Shown piece after piece: positions 1 through 9,401 of a stretch of 64,000 nucleotides of DNA. The position numbers and the translations under genes were made by a program. The stretch covers positions 1 to 64,000 of the forward strand of contig NZ_CAKAKL010000004.1 in assembly GCF_916619195.1 (NCBI RefSeq), written 5' to 3'. Within the stretch, counting starts at the first letter, position 1. Every line of letters begins with the position of its first letter. The notes below the pieces were generated by a model that was given only the letters and a program-made list of their open reading frames with translations, was not told where the DNA came from and made no database searches. The stretch is from Inquilinus sp. Marseille-Q2685 (GTDB taxonomy: Bacteria; Pseudomonadota; Alphaproteobacteria; DSM-16000; Inquilinaceae).

Positions 1-22
1 GGACACGGGCTGACCGCGTCGG

Positions 23-102
23 TCGGGTTCGCCTGCGGCGAACCCGACATCCCGCCGTCGTCGCGGCCTCGAACCTGTTGGGTTCGCGTGCCGCGAACCC
101 AA
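23..102. repeat. Two strong hairpins in gene-free left edge
   Basis: Two near-perfect inverted repeats lie side by side: arms 23-32 and 38-47 (10 bp, 5-base loop) and arms 78-88 and 92-102 (11 bp, 3-base loop). Both share the core GGGTTCG/CGAACCC, so they look like two copies of one palindromic unit. A third, weaker CCTCTCCCG/CGGGAGGGG hairpin follows at about 127-149. The whole stretch 1-288 has no convincing gene; the forward ORF that starts there is antisense to the GFA gene. Possible dispersed palindromic element or terminators of a gene left of the window. Confidence 0.6.
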
Positions 103-288
103 CCTGCGAAATCCGGTACCTTTTCGCCTCTCCCGCCCCGCGGGAGGGGCCGGAGGCGCTCGGCACCTCCGGGGAAAGCCGGGACCTGGGGGTCAAGAGC
201 TGATTTGATCGCCGCGGACAACGAACCGGACAATTGCGGTCCGATAGGCCACCGCGCCGGCCGAAGACCGGCGTCGGCGGGCCGCATC

Positions 289-705
289 TCACATCGGCGG
301 CATCTTCTCGAATTGCGGCAGGGACTCGTCGATGCGGTCCCAGGCGTGGCCGCGGATGCGGTAGGTCACCACCTGCGGCCTGAACCGGGCCGGATCGTCG
401 AGGCTGGCGGCGTGCACGGTGAAGACGTCGGGCTTGGCCGCGGAGGTCAGGTAGACCGGCGATCCGCAGACGGGGCAGAAGGCGTGGCTCTTCACGTTGC
501 CGTTGTCGGCGACGATGGCCCAGCGCGTGGCCTCGCCCTGGAGCTTCTTCACCCCCGCGCTCGGGAAGGTCAGGTAGGAGCCGTGGCCGGTGCCGCTCCG
601 CTGCTGGCAGTCGCGGCACTGGCAGTCGTTCATGAACACCGGCTCGGCCGTGATCTCATAGCGGATCGCGCCGCAGGCACATCCGCCGGTCCAGGGTTCG
701 CTCAT
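289..705 (-). CDS. GFA family (CENP-V/Gfa-type) zinc protein
   Basis: This 138-residue protein has the Gfa fold pattern: CACGAIRYE near the N-terminus, then [11 protein letters not shown], and CPVCGSPVY in the middle, giving the usual spread of zinc-binding cysteines. Family members are annotated as glutathione-dependent formaldehyde-activating enzymes, but for most the substrate is unknown, so I assign only the family. The length is normal. Its start overlaps the end of the upstream 79-residue membrane protein by 4 bp (ATGA), so the two are translationally coupled. The pair is divergent from a TPR/winged-helix protein that may regulate it. Confidence 0.9.
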   Translation of the reverse strand: MSEPWTGGCACGAIRYEITAEPVFMNDCQCRDCQQRSGTGHGSYLTFPSAGVKKLQGEATRWAIVADNGNVKSHAFCPVCGSPVYLTSAAKPDVFTVHAASLDDPARFRPQVVTYRIRGHAWDRIDESLPQFEKMPPM

Positions 706-941
706 TCCTTCTCTCCTCGTGCGGTCAGCCTCAGCCAGGGCGCCGCGTGAAAGACGCTCATCAGCAGGTACATCGGCACCATCCCGCCCAGCGGCGACAG
801 GCCCGCGGCCGAGCAGAGGACATCCGCCTCGCCGCCGGACAGGCCCGTGACCAGTGCCATGAAGGCGAAGGTCGGTGTGGCCGCGAGGTGCAGCCAGCCG
901 GCTGCGCCGGGCGGGCGGCGGGGCATCGCGAGGTCAGCCAT
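702..941 (-). CDS. Small two-helix membrane protein
   Basis: A 79-residue protein of unknown function. Two hydrophobic stretches are visible: residues about 15-35 ([19 protein letters not shown]) and about 48-70. I chose the ATG at 941 because GGAG lies about 9 bases upstream; an in-frame ATG at 956 would add five residues. The stop overlaps the start of the GFA gene by 4 bp, so the two form an operon. The longer reading frame on this strand running up to 2021 is a shadow of the divergent regulator gene and is not counted. Confidence 0.7.
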   Translation of the reverse strand: MADLAMPRRPPGAAGWLHLAATPTFAFMALVTGLSGGEADVLCSAAGLSPLGGMVPMYLLMSVFHAAPWLRLTARGEKE

Positions 942-1025
942 CGTTCCACTCTCCATTGGTGTCCGGTGGGTTAGACTGGCGCCGGAGGCCGGGCGTCGGG
1001 GAGTGACAAGTGTGACGGGATTCCG

Positions 1026-2246
1026 ATGGACTCGCTGATCACGGCGGCGGGGCGGGCGTTGGCGGCGGGTGATCCGCTCGGCGCCTTGAACCGGGTGGCG
1101 CTGCGCGACGACGCCCCGGCGCTGGCGCTGCGCGGCATCGCCATGGCGCAGCTGGGCGACTTCGCCCGGGCCAAGACCCTGCTGCGCCGCGCGGCCCGCG
1201 CCTTCGGGGCGAAGGAGGCCGTGTCCCGCGCCCGCTGCATCGTCGCCGAGGCCGAGGTCGCACTGGCCTCGCGCGACCTGGGCTGGCCGCCCAAGGCGCT
1301 CGACGCGGCGCGCGCGACGCTGGAAGCGCATGGCGACCGGCTGAACGCCGCCCATGCGCGCACCCTGGCGATCCGCCGCCTGGTGCTGATCGGGCGGCTC
1401 GACGAGGCCGAGCAGGCGTTGTCCGCGCTGGATCCCGCGCCCTTCCCGCCGGCCTGGCGGACCGCGCATGAGCTGGGGGTCGCCGGGATCGCGATGCGGC
1501 GCCTGCGGACCGCGCCGGCGCGTGCCGCGCTGGCCCGGGCCGGGCACGCCGTGCGCCTGGCCCGGATCCCGGCGCTGGCGGCGGAGGTCGAGGCCGCGTC
1601 CCGCATGCTGGAGACGCCGGCGGCGCGCCTGATCGCGCGCGGCGAGGAACGCCTGCTGCGGCTGGCGGAGGTCGAGACGCTGCTCGCGTCGCCGGCCCTG
1701 GTCGTGGATGCCTGCCGCCATGTCGTGCGCGACCCGGGCACAGCGGTGCCGCTGGCCCGGCGCCCCGTGCTGTTCGCGCTGGCCCGCGCGCTGGGCGAGG
1801 CCTGGCCCGGCGACGTGCCGCGGGGCACGCTGCTGCAGCGGGCCTTCGGGGCGAAGTTCGCCGACGAGTCGCACCGGGCGCGGCTGCGGGTGGAGATCGG
1901 GCGGCTGCGCGCGGCGCTGCGGCCGCTGGCGGGCGGGACCGCGACGGCGCGCGGCTTCGCCCTGGTGCCGCGGCCCGGCCGCGCGGTCGTGGTGCTGGCC
2001 CGGCCGGTGGAGGAGCGGCACGCGGCGGGGCTGGCCTTCCTCGCCGACGGCGAATCCTGGGCCAGCTCGGCCCTGGCGCTGGCGCTCGGCGCCAGCCAGC
2101 GCACCGTGCAGCGCGCGCTCGACGCGCTGGCGGAGGCGGGCAAGGTGCAGGCGTTCGGCCGGGGCCGGGCGCGCCGCTGGGCGACCCCGCCCCTGCCTGG
2201 TTTCACGACGGCCTTGTTACTCCCGGCTCCGCTGCCCGACGGCTAG
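1026..2246 (+). CDS. TPR and winged-helix transcriptional regulator
   Basis: A 406-residue cytoplasmic protein. Residues about 25-230 are Ala/Leu/Arg-rich helical repeats of TPR character. Residues about 235-320 resemble an OmpR/SARP-like winged helix ([15 protein letters not shown]). The C-terminus has a clear helix-turn-helix ([21 protein letters not shown], then a basic wing GRGRARRW). It is transcribed away from the small membrane protein and GFA gene across an 84-bp gap, the arrangement expected of a local regulator. The ribosome site is weak (ACGGGA). The effector is unknown; regulation of the GFA operon is inferred from position only. Confidence 0.7.
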   Translation: MDSLITAAGRALAAGDPLGALNRVALRDDAPALALRGIAMAQLGDFARAKTLLRRAARAFGAKEAVSRARCIVAEAEVALASRDLGWPPKALDAARATLEAHGDRLNAAHARTLAIRRLVLIGRLDEAEQALSALDPAPFPPAWRTAHELGVAGIAMRRLRTAPARAALARAGHAVRLARIPALAAEVEAASRMLETPAARLIARGEERLLRLAEVETLLASPALVVDACRHVVRDPGTAVPLARRPVLFALARALGEAWPGDVPRGTLLQRAFGAKFADESHRARLRVEIGRLRAALRPLAGGTATARGFALVPRPGRAVVVLARPVEERHAAGLAFLADGESWASSALALALGASQRTVQRALDALAEAGKVQAFGRGRARRWATPPLPGFTTALLLPAPLPDG

Positions 2247-2280
2247 GCTGGCCCCTATGAAACGATCGAGGAAACGATCC

Positions 2281-3075
2281 ATGGCCGACATCATCCGCGA
2301 ATACGGGCCCTTCCCGGGCGTCGACGAGGTGGCCGGCGTCACCTATGACGGCGAGCACGTCTGGTTCGCCTCCGGCGACAGGCTCAACGCCCTCGACCCG
2401 AAGAGCGGGAAGACGGTGCGCTCGCTCGACGTGGCGGCGCATGCGGGGACGGCCTTCGACGGCCGGCACCTGTTCCAGATCGCCGAGAGCCGCATCCAGA
2501 AGATCGACCCGGAGACCGGGCGCGTGCTGGCCACCATCCCGGCGCCCGGCGGCGGCGGTGACTCCGGCCTGGCCTGGGGCGAAGGCACGCTCTGGGTCGG
2601 GCAGTACCGGGAGCGCAAGATCCACCAGATCGATCCGGAGACCGGCAAGGTGCTGCGCACCATCGAGTCCAACCGCCACGTCACCGGCGTCAGCTGGGTC
2701 GACGGCGAGCTGTGGCACGCCACCTGGGAGGCGGACGAGAGCGAGCTGCGGCGGATCGATCCGCAGTCGGGCGAGGTCCTGGAAAGCGTCGAGATGCCGG
2801 CCGGGGTGAACGTCTCAGGCCTCGAATCCGACGGCGGCGACCGGTTCGTCTGCGGCAGCGGCAAGAGCGGGCTGGTGAGGGCCGTCCGCCGGCCCGGCCG
2901 GAAGCGCCGCGGCTGCGGCCGGTCAGGGGGCTCAGGGGATCTCGTAGAGCGTCAGCTCGTTGGCGATGCCGCGCAGCGTGTGGCGCTGCGCGACCGGTTC
3001 GATGCCGCTGCTCTGCAGCAGCCTCGCGGCGTCGGAATTCCTCACCACCGCCTCCGTCGCGAAGATGGCGCGTGA
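2281..3075 (+). CDS. YncE/YVTN-like beta-propeller protein with extended C-terminus
   Basis: Repeats of the type KIDPETG / QIDPETG / RIDPQSG followed by DG.LW mark blades of a beta-propeller (residues about 10-200), as in the streptogramin lyase / glutamine cyclotransferase-like superfamily. No signal peptide is seen, so it is probably cytoplasmic. I chose ATG 2281 (MADIIREYGPF) because GAGGA lies 8 bases upstream; ATG 2257 is an alternative. Conserved sequence ends near residue 205 (LVRAVRRPGRKR), where relatives as I remember them stop, but here the frame stays open for about 54 more residues of low-complexity composition. That tail overlaps the convergent cyclase gene by 144 bp, which suggests a lost stop or frameshift near 2905-2930. 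Confidence 0.75.
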   Translation: MADIIREYGPFPGVDEVAGVTYDGEHVWFASGDRLNALDPKSGKTVRSLDVAAHAGTAFDGRHLFQIAESRIQKIDPETGRVLATIPAPGGGGDSGLAWGEGTLWVGQYRERKIHQIDPETGKVLRTIESNRHVTGVSWVDGELWHATWEADESELRRIDPQSGEVLESVEMPAGVNVSGLESDGGDRFVCGSGKSGLVRAVRRPGRKRRGCGRSGGSGDLVERQLVGDAAQRVALRDRFDAAALQQPRGVGIPHHRLRREDGA

Positions 3076-4338
3076 GTTCACCAGGGTCTGCACGCGGGAG
3101 GCGATGTTGACGGTCTGGCCGAAATAGTCCTGGCGCTCGTTCAGCGTGACCGCGAGGCACGGCCCCTCGTGGATCCCGATCTTGAGCACCAGGTCCTCGC
3201 TGGCATGCGCGTCGTTCAGGCGGCCCATGGCGTCGCGCATGCGCAGCGCCGCGGCCACGGCACGGTCGGGCGTGGGGAAGGTGGCCATCACGGCGTCGCC
3301 GATGGTCTTGACCACGGCGCCCGCCTCGGCCGCGACGATCTCGTGCAGCACGCGGAAATGGGCCCGCACCAGGTCGAAGGCGGCAAGGTCGCCGACCCGC
3401 TCGTATAGCGCCGTCGACCCTTTGAGATCGGTGAACAGGAACGTCATGCTCGTGATCTTGAGCCGCTGGTCGATGTCGAGCGTGTCGGTCCGGTAGATGT
3501 CGCGGAAGGTCTGGTTGGTGAGCAGGCGCTTGGCGGTCAGGAACGGCTTGCGCCGGCCCAGCAGCTCGTGCAGCGCGTGCCCCGCGATCCAGACCCCGGC
3601 CAGCACCCGCCGACGGGTGCGGTTCTCGACCGAAAGGCGCAGAGGGCCGGGCCGCAGCGGGATGGTCTCGTTCGGCCGGTGCACCGGATCGATGATGAAG
3701 GACAGCGTCTGGCGGTCGCGCGTGGGCTCGCCCTTCACGTCGAGGAACTGCGTCGCATGGCTGACGGGATCGAAGACGATCAGGAACTCCGCCGGCAGTT
3801 GCAGCGACAGGATCGCCTTCTCGCCCGCCGGCAGCTCGACGAAGTCGAGGGTGATGTCCTCGATCAGCCGCTCGAAATCCGGCGGCAGGTCGACGCCGGT
3901 GCCCCAGAACACCTGGCGGCAATACTCCACCGGCGGCAGCGTGTCGGGGTCGTGCGCCCCGATCCGGCGCACCCGCGGACTGACGGTGAAGGCCACCTCC
4001 ACCATCTCGTCGAGCGTGGGCTCGTAGCCCGCGGCGCACAGGGCGCAATGGTATTCGTCGCGGTCCAGCGACCTCAGCGTGGTGCCGGCGTCCAGGACGC
4101 CGCCGCAGCCGGGGCAGAGCACGTTCCAGGACAGCTCGAACAGGCCAAGGCGCGCGGCGTGCAGGAACACCGCGATGGCGCGCTCGGCGTCGATCCCGGC
4201 CTGGGCCGCGAAGTCGAAGACGTTGACGCGGCAGAGCGCGCGGTCCGGCCCGTCCTGCACCAGCCGCTCCACCGCTGCCGCAGCCTCCCCGTCGGCAGAC
4301 TGCCGCAGGGCCGCGAACAGGGCCTGGATTTCGCTCAT
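2932..4338 (-). CDS. Class III adenylate/guanylate cyclase with N-terminal zinc domain
   Basis: A 468-residue soluble nucleotide cyclase. The N-terminal half (about 1-280) matches the DUF5939-type region and carries a probable zinc ribbon (Cys75, Cys78, Cys98, Cys101). The catalytic domain starts near residue 295: FLFTDLKGST holds the first metal aspartate (Asp304) and KTIGDAVMATF the second (Asp348), followed by KIGIHEGP and QDYFGQTVNIASR. All elements needed for catalysis appear present. The substrate, ATP or GTP, cannot be read with certainty. No membrane segments are seen. It converges on the beta-propeller gene, with 3-prime ends overlapping. Confidence 0.9.
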   Translation of the reverse strand: MSEIQALFAALRQSADGEAAAAVERLVQDGPDRALCRVNVFDFAAQAGIDAERAIAVFLHAARLGLFELSWNVLCPGCGGVLDAGTTLRSLDRDEYHCALCAAGYEPTLDEMVEVAFTVSPRVRRIGAHDPDTLPPVEYCRQVFWGTGVDLPPDFERLIEDITLDFVELPAGEKAILSLQLPAEFLIVFDPVSHATQFLDVKGEPTRDRQTLSFIIDPVHRPNETIPLRPGPLRLSVENRTRRRVLAGVWIAGHALHELLGRRKPFLTAKRLLTNQTFRDIYRTDTLDIDQRLKITSMTFLFTDLKGSTALYERVGDLAAFDLVRAHFRVLHEIVAAEAGAVVKTIGDAVMATFPTPDRAVAAALRMRDAMGRLNDAHASEDLVLKIGIHEGPCLAVTLNERQDYFGQTVNIASRVQTLVNSRAIFATEAVVRNSDAARLLQSSGIEPVAQRHTLRGIANELTLYEIP

Positions 4339-4394
4339 GGCGCGATTTTACGCCGAATTCGAGGAAACGCCAGACGCGGTGCCGGAGCCTCGGC

Positions 4395-4979
4395 TCAGCC
4401 TCCACTTCCGGCGGCGCCGTACTGGTCGTCGGACACATGCTCCAGCCAGTCGACGCTCTTGCCGTCGACCGCCTCCGCGACGGCGACATGGGTCATGGCC
4501 GAGGTCGCGGTCGCGCCGTGCCAGTGCTTCTCGCCCGGCGGGATCCAGACCACGTCGCCGGGGCGGATTTCCTCGACCGGGCCGCCCTCGCGCTGCACCC
4601 AGCCCTGGCCGGAGGTGACGATCAGCGTCTGGCCCAGCGGATGGGTGTGCCAGGCGGTGCGGGCGCCGGGCTCGAAGCTGACGATGGCGCCGCCGACCCG
4701 CGCCGGATCGGCCCGCTGGAAGCGCGAGGCGATCCGGACCGTGCCAGTGAAGTATTCCGCCGGGCCGGGCTGGGCCGGCGTCGAGCCGTGGCGAACGATA
4801 TCCAATGTCGTGCTCCCTTGCGTCTCGGGGCCGGCGGTCTCGCCCGGCGGCAGCCCGCGCGCCTCGAACACCGATCTGGCGACCGGGACCGCGGACATCG
4901 CCCTGGGCCAGCCGGCGTAGAAGGCGAGATGGGTGATGACCTCAGACAACTGGGCCCGGGTCAAGCCGTTGTCGATCCC
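4395..4979 (-). pseudogene. Truncated carboxymuconolactone decarboxylase-cupin fusion
   Basis: Full-length relatives join an N-terminal carboxymuconolactone decarboxylase-like domain to a C-terminal cupin. Here conserved sequence begins abruptly at [21 protein letters not shown] (about 4968), the last helices of the first domain, and continues into a complete cupin ([17 protein letters not shown] ... [15 protein letters not shown]). The N-terminal half is absent; the pqiC stop codon lies only about 50 bp upstream. No ATG or GTG is in frame before ATG 4898, from which a 167-residue cupin could still be made, with a poor ribosome site. I read it as a deletion remnant. Confidence 0.65.
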
Positions 4980-5026
4980 CCGGCATCGTTCCGCTGCGAT
5001 GACGGGGTTCGCTCGTCTGGCCCGCT

Positions 5027-5596
5027 CTACCGCATCCCCCCTGCGATGCGGTCGGCGAGCTCGCCCAGGGCGTCGCTCATGGCCCGAGCCTGGGCGGCGG
5101 CGGTGTCGTCCCCCGGGCGGCGGGTGATGCGGGCGGTCTCGGTCCGGGCCCGGCCGCCGGCCTTGCGCCGCACCCGCCACTGCGCCTCCAGCACCACCGT
5201 GCCGTCGGGATCCGGGTCGAAGCGGCTGAGCGCCAGCTCGATCGTCATGGCCTCGTCGCCGGACAATGTCCGGCTGGTGGTGACGACCGAGCCGGCCGGC
5301 AGGCGCGCCGCCAGGTCGTCGGCCAGCACCCGCTGCACCATGTTGGCCAGCGGCTCGCCCCAGCGCTCGAACTCCTCGACGCCGAGCTCGACCGCGCCGG
5401 AGCGGCGGACGATCTGCGGCCGGTCGAGATATTTCGGGATGTCGACCAGCGCCACCGACGCCGTGGTCGGCCGGCCGCCGGCCGCCGCGCCCGGCACCGT
5501 CGTCAGGGTGTAGACCTTGGGCGGCGGCGAGGAGCAGGCGGCGAGCGCCGACCCGGCGAGCAGGGCGGCGAGCGCGGCGCGGCGGGACAGGATCAT
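5027..5596 (-). CDS. pqiC: PqiC-type outer-membrane lipoprotein
   Basis: This 189-residue protein starts [21 protein letters not shown], a type II signal peptide with lipobox LAAC (Cys21), followed by the PqiC/YmbA (DUF330, ABC-type transport auxiliary) fold, with [16 protein letters not shown] and [20 protein letters not shown]. In the Pqi system the lipoprotein sits at the outer membrane and receives the MCE needle of PqiB. The start codon overlaps the pqiB stop (TGATG), so translation is coupled. A truncated cupin gene follows directly. Confidence 0.9.
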   Translation of the reverse strand: MILSRRAALAALLAGSALAACSSPPPKVYTLTTVPGAAAGGRPTTASVALVDIPKYLDRPQIVRRSGAVELGVEEFERWGEPLANMVQRVLADDLAARLPAGSVVTTSRTLSGDEAMTIELALSRFDPDPDGTVVLEAQWRVRRKAGGRARTETARITRRPGDDTAAAQARAMSDALGELADRIAGGMR

Positions 5597-7305
5597 CAGT
5601 TCAGCCCCTGTGTCTTGCCCCGGATCAGCGCCTCGGGGTGCTGCTCGAGATAGTCGGTGAGGACGCGGACCGAGCGCAACGTGTCGTCGACCTGGCTCAT
5701 CAGCCGGGTCAGGTCGCGCTTGAAGGTCGAATCCGCGCCATAGCCCTGGTTGATCGAACCGAGCGTGCCGCTCAGCCGCTGCACTGCCTGCTGCGCCGTG
5801 GTGAGGAGCGGCGGCAGCTTCTGCATCACCGGGCCGAGATCGGTGTTGGCCTGGCCCAGCAATTGCTGGGTCGAGGAGAGGGCGCCGGACAGCGAGCGCA
5901 GCGAGTCCGTGATCTCCGGCGCGGCCGCGAGGCTTTCGAAGGACTTCAGCGTGGCGTTGGCCTGCTCGATCAGCCGGTCGAGCGGCAGCGCCGAGACCTT
6001 GTCCAGGATGCCGTTGATCGAGCGCATGGCGCTGTCGAGCTGCCCCGGCACGCTCGGGATCACCGGATAGCGGTCGCCCGTGCCCAACTCCGCCGGCGGC
6101 GCGTCGGGGTCCATGTCGAACGTCACCACCATCGCGCCGGTCAGCAGGTTGCCGGTCTTCAGCTGCGCCCGCAGCCCGCGCCGGACCAGCGCCGCCACAT
6201 TGGCGCCGCTGCCGAAATTCGGGTCGGCGCCGACCAGCTCGATCCGCTGCGGCTCCACCTCGATCGTGACCGGGATCCGCGCCAGGCCCGCGGCGACATC
6301 GTATTGCAGCCGGACATCGGTGACCTGGCCGATCTTGATGCCGTGCCATTCGACCGGCGCGCCCGGCGCCAGGCCGCCGACCGAGCCGTCGAAATACACC
6401 AGATAGGGCAGTCGGATGGTGTAGTCCGCGTCCTGGCTGCTGGTGGCGTCCTTGTACAGGGTGAAGACGGTGTCGGTCTTGGCCGGTTCGCCGATGCGGG
6501 CGGTGGCCGGGGGGGCGAAGGCGACACCGCCGGCCAGCACCGCCGCCAGGGATTCCAGCTCGAGCTTGAAGCCTTGCGGACCGGTGGTCAGCGAGATGCC
6601 GGCGGCGTTCCAGAACCGGGTGCCGTCATGGACGTACCGGTCATACGGCGCCCGCACGAAGGCGTGGATGGTGACCCCGGCTTCGAGATCGCTCGAATCG
6701 TAGCCGGTGATCTCGCCGACCTGCACGCCGCGGAAATAGACCGGGGAGCCGGCCCCCACCGAGCCGATCCGCTCCGCCTTCAGCAGATAGGACGTGCCCG
6801 GCACCCCGGCCCGCACCACCGGCGGGTCCTCCAGCCCGGTGAAGCTGCGCTCCTCGGCACCCTGGCCGGGGTCGAGCTCGATATAGGAGCCGGAGACGAT
6901 GGTGGAGAAGCCGGTCAGCCCGCCCGAGGCCGACAGGCGCGGCCGCACCACCCAGAACCGCGTGCCGGCGCGCAGATGCGGCGCCGCCTCCCTGGTCATC
7001 TCGGCGGTGACCTCGACATGGCTGAGGGCCTCGGTCAGGGCGATGGTCTTGACCGTGCCGAACACCACCTCCTTGTGCTTGATCAGGGTCTTGCCGGCCT
7101 CCAGCCCGTCCGCGGTCTGGAAGCTGATGGTGATGGTCGGCCCCTTCTCGGAGAAGGTGATCCAGGCGAGGTAGAGTCCCACCAGCGCCGCCACGATCGG
7201 CAGCAGCCAGATCGGCGACAGACGGCGCTTGCGGTCGATGCGGGGCGTGGGTGCCGCAGGCGGCACCGGCGCGGTCGTGTCGCGCAGCACTTCAGCTTCG
7301 CTCAT
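5596..7305 (-). CDS. pqiB: PqiB-type MCE (MlaD) periplasmic lipid-transport protein
   Basis: This 569-residue protein has a single N-terminal membrane helix (about 31-50, [21 protein letters not shown]) and three successive MCE/MlaD domains (about 55-150, 165-255 and 295-400), each with a G.PV...G..VG.V signature such as [15 protein letters not shown] and [16 protein letters not shown] long helical C-terminus (about 410-560) would form the needle tube. With PqiA and PqiC it should make a trans-envelope conduit for phospholipids. The gene overlaps pqiA by 14 bp and pqiC by 3 bp. Confidence 0.93.
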   Translation of the reverse strand: MSEAEVLRDTTAPVPPAAPTPRIDRKRRLSPIWLLPIVAALVGLYLAWITFSEKGPTITISFQTADGLEAGKTLIKHKEVVFGTVKTIALTEALSHVEVTAEMTREAAPHLRAGTRFWVVRPRLSASGGLTGFSTIVSGSYIELDPGQGAEERSFTGLEDPPVVRAGVPGTSYLLKAERIGSVGAGSPVYFRGVQVGEITGYDSSDLEAGVTIHAFVRAPYDRYVHDGTRFWNAAGISLTTGPQGFKLELESLAAVLAGGVAFAPPATARIGEPAKTDTVFTLYKDATSSQDADYTIRLPYLVYFDGSVGGLAPGAPVEWHGIKIGQVTDVRLQYDVAAGLARIPVTIEVEPQRIELVGADPNFGSGANVAALVRRGLRAQLKTGNLLTGAMVVTFDMDPDAPPAELGTGDRYPVIPSVPGQLDSAMRSINGILDKVSALPLDRLIEQANATLKSFESLAAAPEITDSLRSLSGALSSTQQLLGQANTDLGPVMQKLPPLLTTAQQAVQRLSGTLGSINQGYGADSTFKRDLTRLMSQVDDTLRSVRVLTDYLEQHPEALIRGKTQGLN

Positions 7306-8518
7306 GGTTCTCTCCCGCCGCGTCCCACATCAGGCGCGGATCGAACGTCATCGCCGCGATCATGGTGATGATCACCACGGCGGCGAAGGACACGGCGCCG
7401 ATTCCGGGCTCGATCGTCGCCAGCTGGCCGAGCTGGACCAGCGCCACCAGGATCGAGATCATGAAGATGTCGATCATCGACCAGCGGCCGACCGCCTCGA
7501 CGATCCGGTAGATCACGGTGCGGTTGCGCAGCTGCCCCGCCTTGCCGCGCTGGGTCGTGACCAGCAGATAGATCAGCCCGGCCAGCTTCAGCACCGGCAC
7601 GGTGATCGAGGCGAAGAACACCAGCAGCGCCAGCGGCCACATGCCGGCATCGGCCAGCTCGATCACCCCGCTCATGATCGTGTCCGGCGCGCCGCTGCCC
7701 AGCGAGATCACGGTCATCACCGGGAACAGGTTGGCCGGGATGTAGAGGATGATCGCGGTCACCACCAGCGCCCAGGTGCGGGTCAGGCTCTCCGGCCGCC
7801 GCCGGTGCAGCGCAGCGCCGCAGCGCGGGCAGTCGCCATGGCTGCCGGGCGGCAGGTTCGAGACCAGGCCGCAGCCATGGCACAGGCAGGTCGGGCGGCG
7901 CGGATCGGCCGGCGGCGGGGTCGGCACCAGGCCGCGGCGCTCGAACTCCCGCCACACCGTCTCGGTGTCCAGGCTGGTGCCGGCGGCGATGATCGCCAGC
8001 ATCAGCCCGCCGACGGAGTAGAGGCCGGGCCCGACCACGATGGTGGCGAGGTCGATCAGCTTCACATAGGCGACGAAGACGCCGAGCATGTAGACCTCGA
8101 CCATCGCCCAGGGCCCCAGCAGGTCGGCCCAGCGATAGAGCCGGGGCAGCCAGCGCGGCGGCCGCCGGAGGCGCAGGCCCCCCAGCACCACGAACAGCGT
8201 GCCCAGCCGCAGCGCCGGCGCGACGAGCATGGTCAAGGCCACCACCGCCGCCAGCTCCCACAGCCCCTGCCGGTAGAGGGCGAAGATACCGGTCACGAGG
8301 CTGGCGGCCTGCACCCGGCCGGAGATCTCCAGCGAGATGAAGGGCAGGACATTCGCCATCAGCAGCAGCACCAGCCCGGCGCAGGTATAGGCGAAGGCAT
8401 GGTCCAGCGAACTGGCGCGAAAGCGGTGCAGGGTGGCGCCGCAGCGGATGCATCGGGCCGCGGTGCCGTCCGGCAGCACCGGCACGGCGTGGTCCAGGCC
8501 GCATTCGTGGCATTCCAT
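7292..8518 (-). CDS. pqiA: PqiA-type inner-membrane protein
   Basis: A 408-residue polytopic membrane protein with two PqiA domains, each led by a zinc ribbon: Cys3/Cys6/Cys23/Cys26 (MECHECGLDH ... RCIRCGATL) and a second near residue 210 (CLCHGCGL ... CPRCGAAL). Each is followed by about four membrane helices, for example FAYTCAGLVLLLMANVLPF and LYIPANLFPVMTVISL. I chose the ATG at 8518 because the zinc ribbon begins there; an in-frame ATG at 8575 would add 19 residues and has a slightly better leader, so the start is uncertain. First gene of pqiABC. Confidence 0.9.
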   Translation of the reverse strand: MECHECGLDHAVPVLPDGTAARCIRCGATLHRFRASSLDHAFAYTCAGLVLLLMANVLPFISLEISGRVQAASLVTGIFALYRQGLWELAAVVALTMLVAPALRLGTLFVVLGGLRLRRPPRWLPRLYRWADLLGPWAMVEVYMLGVFVAYVKLIDLATIVVGPGLYSVGGLMLAIIAAGTSLDTETVWREFERRGLVPTPPPADPRRPTCLCHGCGLVSNLPPGSHGDCPRCGAALHRRRPESLTRTWALVVTAIILYIPANLFPVMTVISLGSGAPDTIMSGVIELADAGMWPLALLVFFASITVPVLKLAGLIYLLVTTQRGKAGQLRNRTVIYRIVEAVGRWSMIDIFMISILVALVQLGQLATIEPGIGAVSFAAVVIITMIAAMTFDPRLMWDAAGENHERS

Positions 8519-8762
8519 CAGGCGCGCGGCGCCCGATCGTCCCGCGGCGCTTAGCTCAGATCCACTCGGCGTCAAGCATCTGTCCCGGAAGAAGTCCCCG
8601 ACTCACCATGCCTGTCCCTTCTTTCAATGTCATCAATGCGTTGCCAAGGGACACTGCGACGAGAACCGGATTTTACCAGAATGAGCTCGACGCTGTTCCG
8701 GAATAATTTCCGACCTCATAGTATAATATGAAGAGCTCCGCCGAGCGCGACCTTAAAATTCG

Positions 8763-8796
8763 TTGAACATCATATATTTTTCTGTCCAGAATGGAC
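8763..8796 (+). promoter_or_regulatory. Possible sigma-70 promoter with overlapping dyad
   Basis: Within the 364-bp gap between pqiA and the lipoprotein gene, an A+T-rich island holds TTGAAC (8763-8768), an 18-bp spacer and CAGAAT (8787-8792). The -10 region is overlapped by a perfect 5-3-5 dyad, GTCCA-GAA-TGGAC (8784-8796), which could be an operator. It points toward the lipoprotein gene about 90 bp away. The rest of the gap (8519-8762) shows no gene. The assignment is by eye only. Confidence 0.3.
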
Positions 8797-8882
8797 GGAT
8801 CGCAAGTCTTTTTTGAATTTTCAGGCTGAGGGGTGCGCCCCGCCGAGAATTCAGAACACGATATTGAGAGGGGGAAGCAGTT

Positions 8883-9368
8883 ATGGCACTCGGTTCCTTC
8901 AGGGCTCATCGCCGGATCGTCCTCGCTGCCGCTCTTCTGGCGCTGGCGGCCTGCGCAAAGCAGGGCGGCGGCGGCACCGGCACCGCCACCGAAACGGTCA
9001 AGAACCAGACGCCGTCCGGCACCGTCGAGATGCACCAGATCCAGGCCGCCTTCATCGGCAGCGGCGATACCGGCAGCGGCACCCTCCGGTTCCAGGGAAA
9101 ATCCTATCCGTTCAACGTCTCGGGGCTGGGAGTCGGCGGCATCGGCGTGTCGACGGTCGAGGCCACCGGCGAAGTCTACGACCTAGCGAAGGTCGACGAC
9201 TTCGAGGGCGCCTATGTCCAGGGCCGCTACGGCTTCGCCGTCGGCGAGGAGAGCGGCGGCGCCCTCTGGCTGAAGAACGACAAGGGCGTGGTGATGCGCC
9301 TCAAGACCAAGCGTACCGGCCTGATGCTGAGCCTCGGCGGCGACGCGGTGGTGATCACCCTCAAATAG
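8883..9368 (+). CDS. Putative lipoprotein of unknown function
   Basis: A 161-residue protein with an N-terminal signal (RRIVLAAALLALAAC, lipobox LAAC), a Gly/Thr-rich linker and a beta-rich domain: LRFQGKSYPFNVSGLGVGGIG, ATGEVYDLAKVDDFEGAY, LWLKNDKGVVMRLKT, GLMLSLGGDAVVI. The pattern vaguely recalls the DUF1134/EipA envelope proteins of alphaproteobacteria, but I cannot confirm the family. It stands alone between pqiABC and a convergent LysR gene, with its own A+T-rich leader. It is likely anchored in the periplasm. Confidence 0.7.
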   Translation: MALGSFRAHRRIVLAAALLALAACAKQGGGGTGTATETVKNQTPSGTVEMHQIQAAFIGSGDTGSGTLRFQGKSYPFNVSGLGVGGIGVSTVEATGEVYDLAKVDDFEGAYVQGRYGFAVGEESGGALWLKNDKGVVMRLKTKRTGLMLSLGGDAVVITLK

Positions 9369-9401
9369 ATCCCGGACACCGGGCCGGACGGCGGCCATGC
9401 C

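Noticed and set aside
88-750. A 220-codon plus-strand frame at the left end
   Set aside because: Overlaps the GFA gene on the opposite strand and starts within repeat DNA; no recognisable domain.
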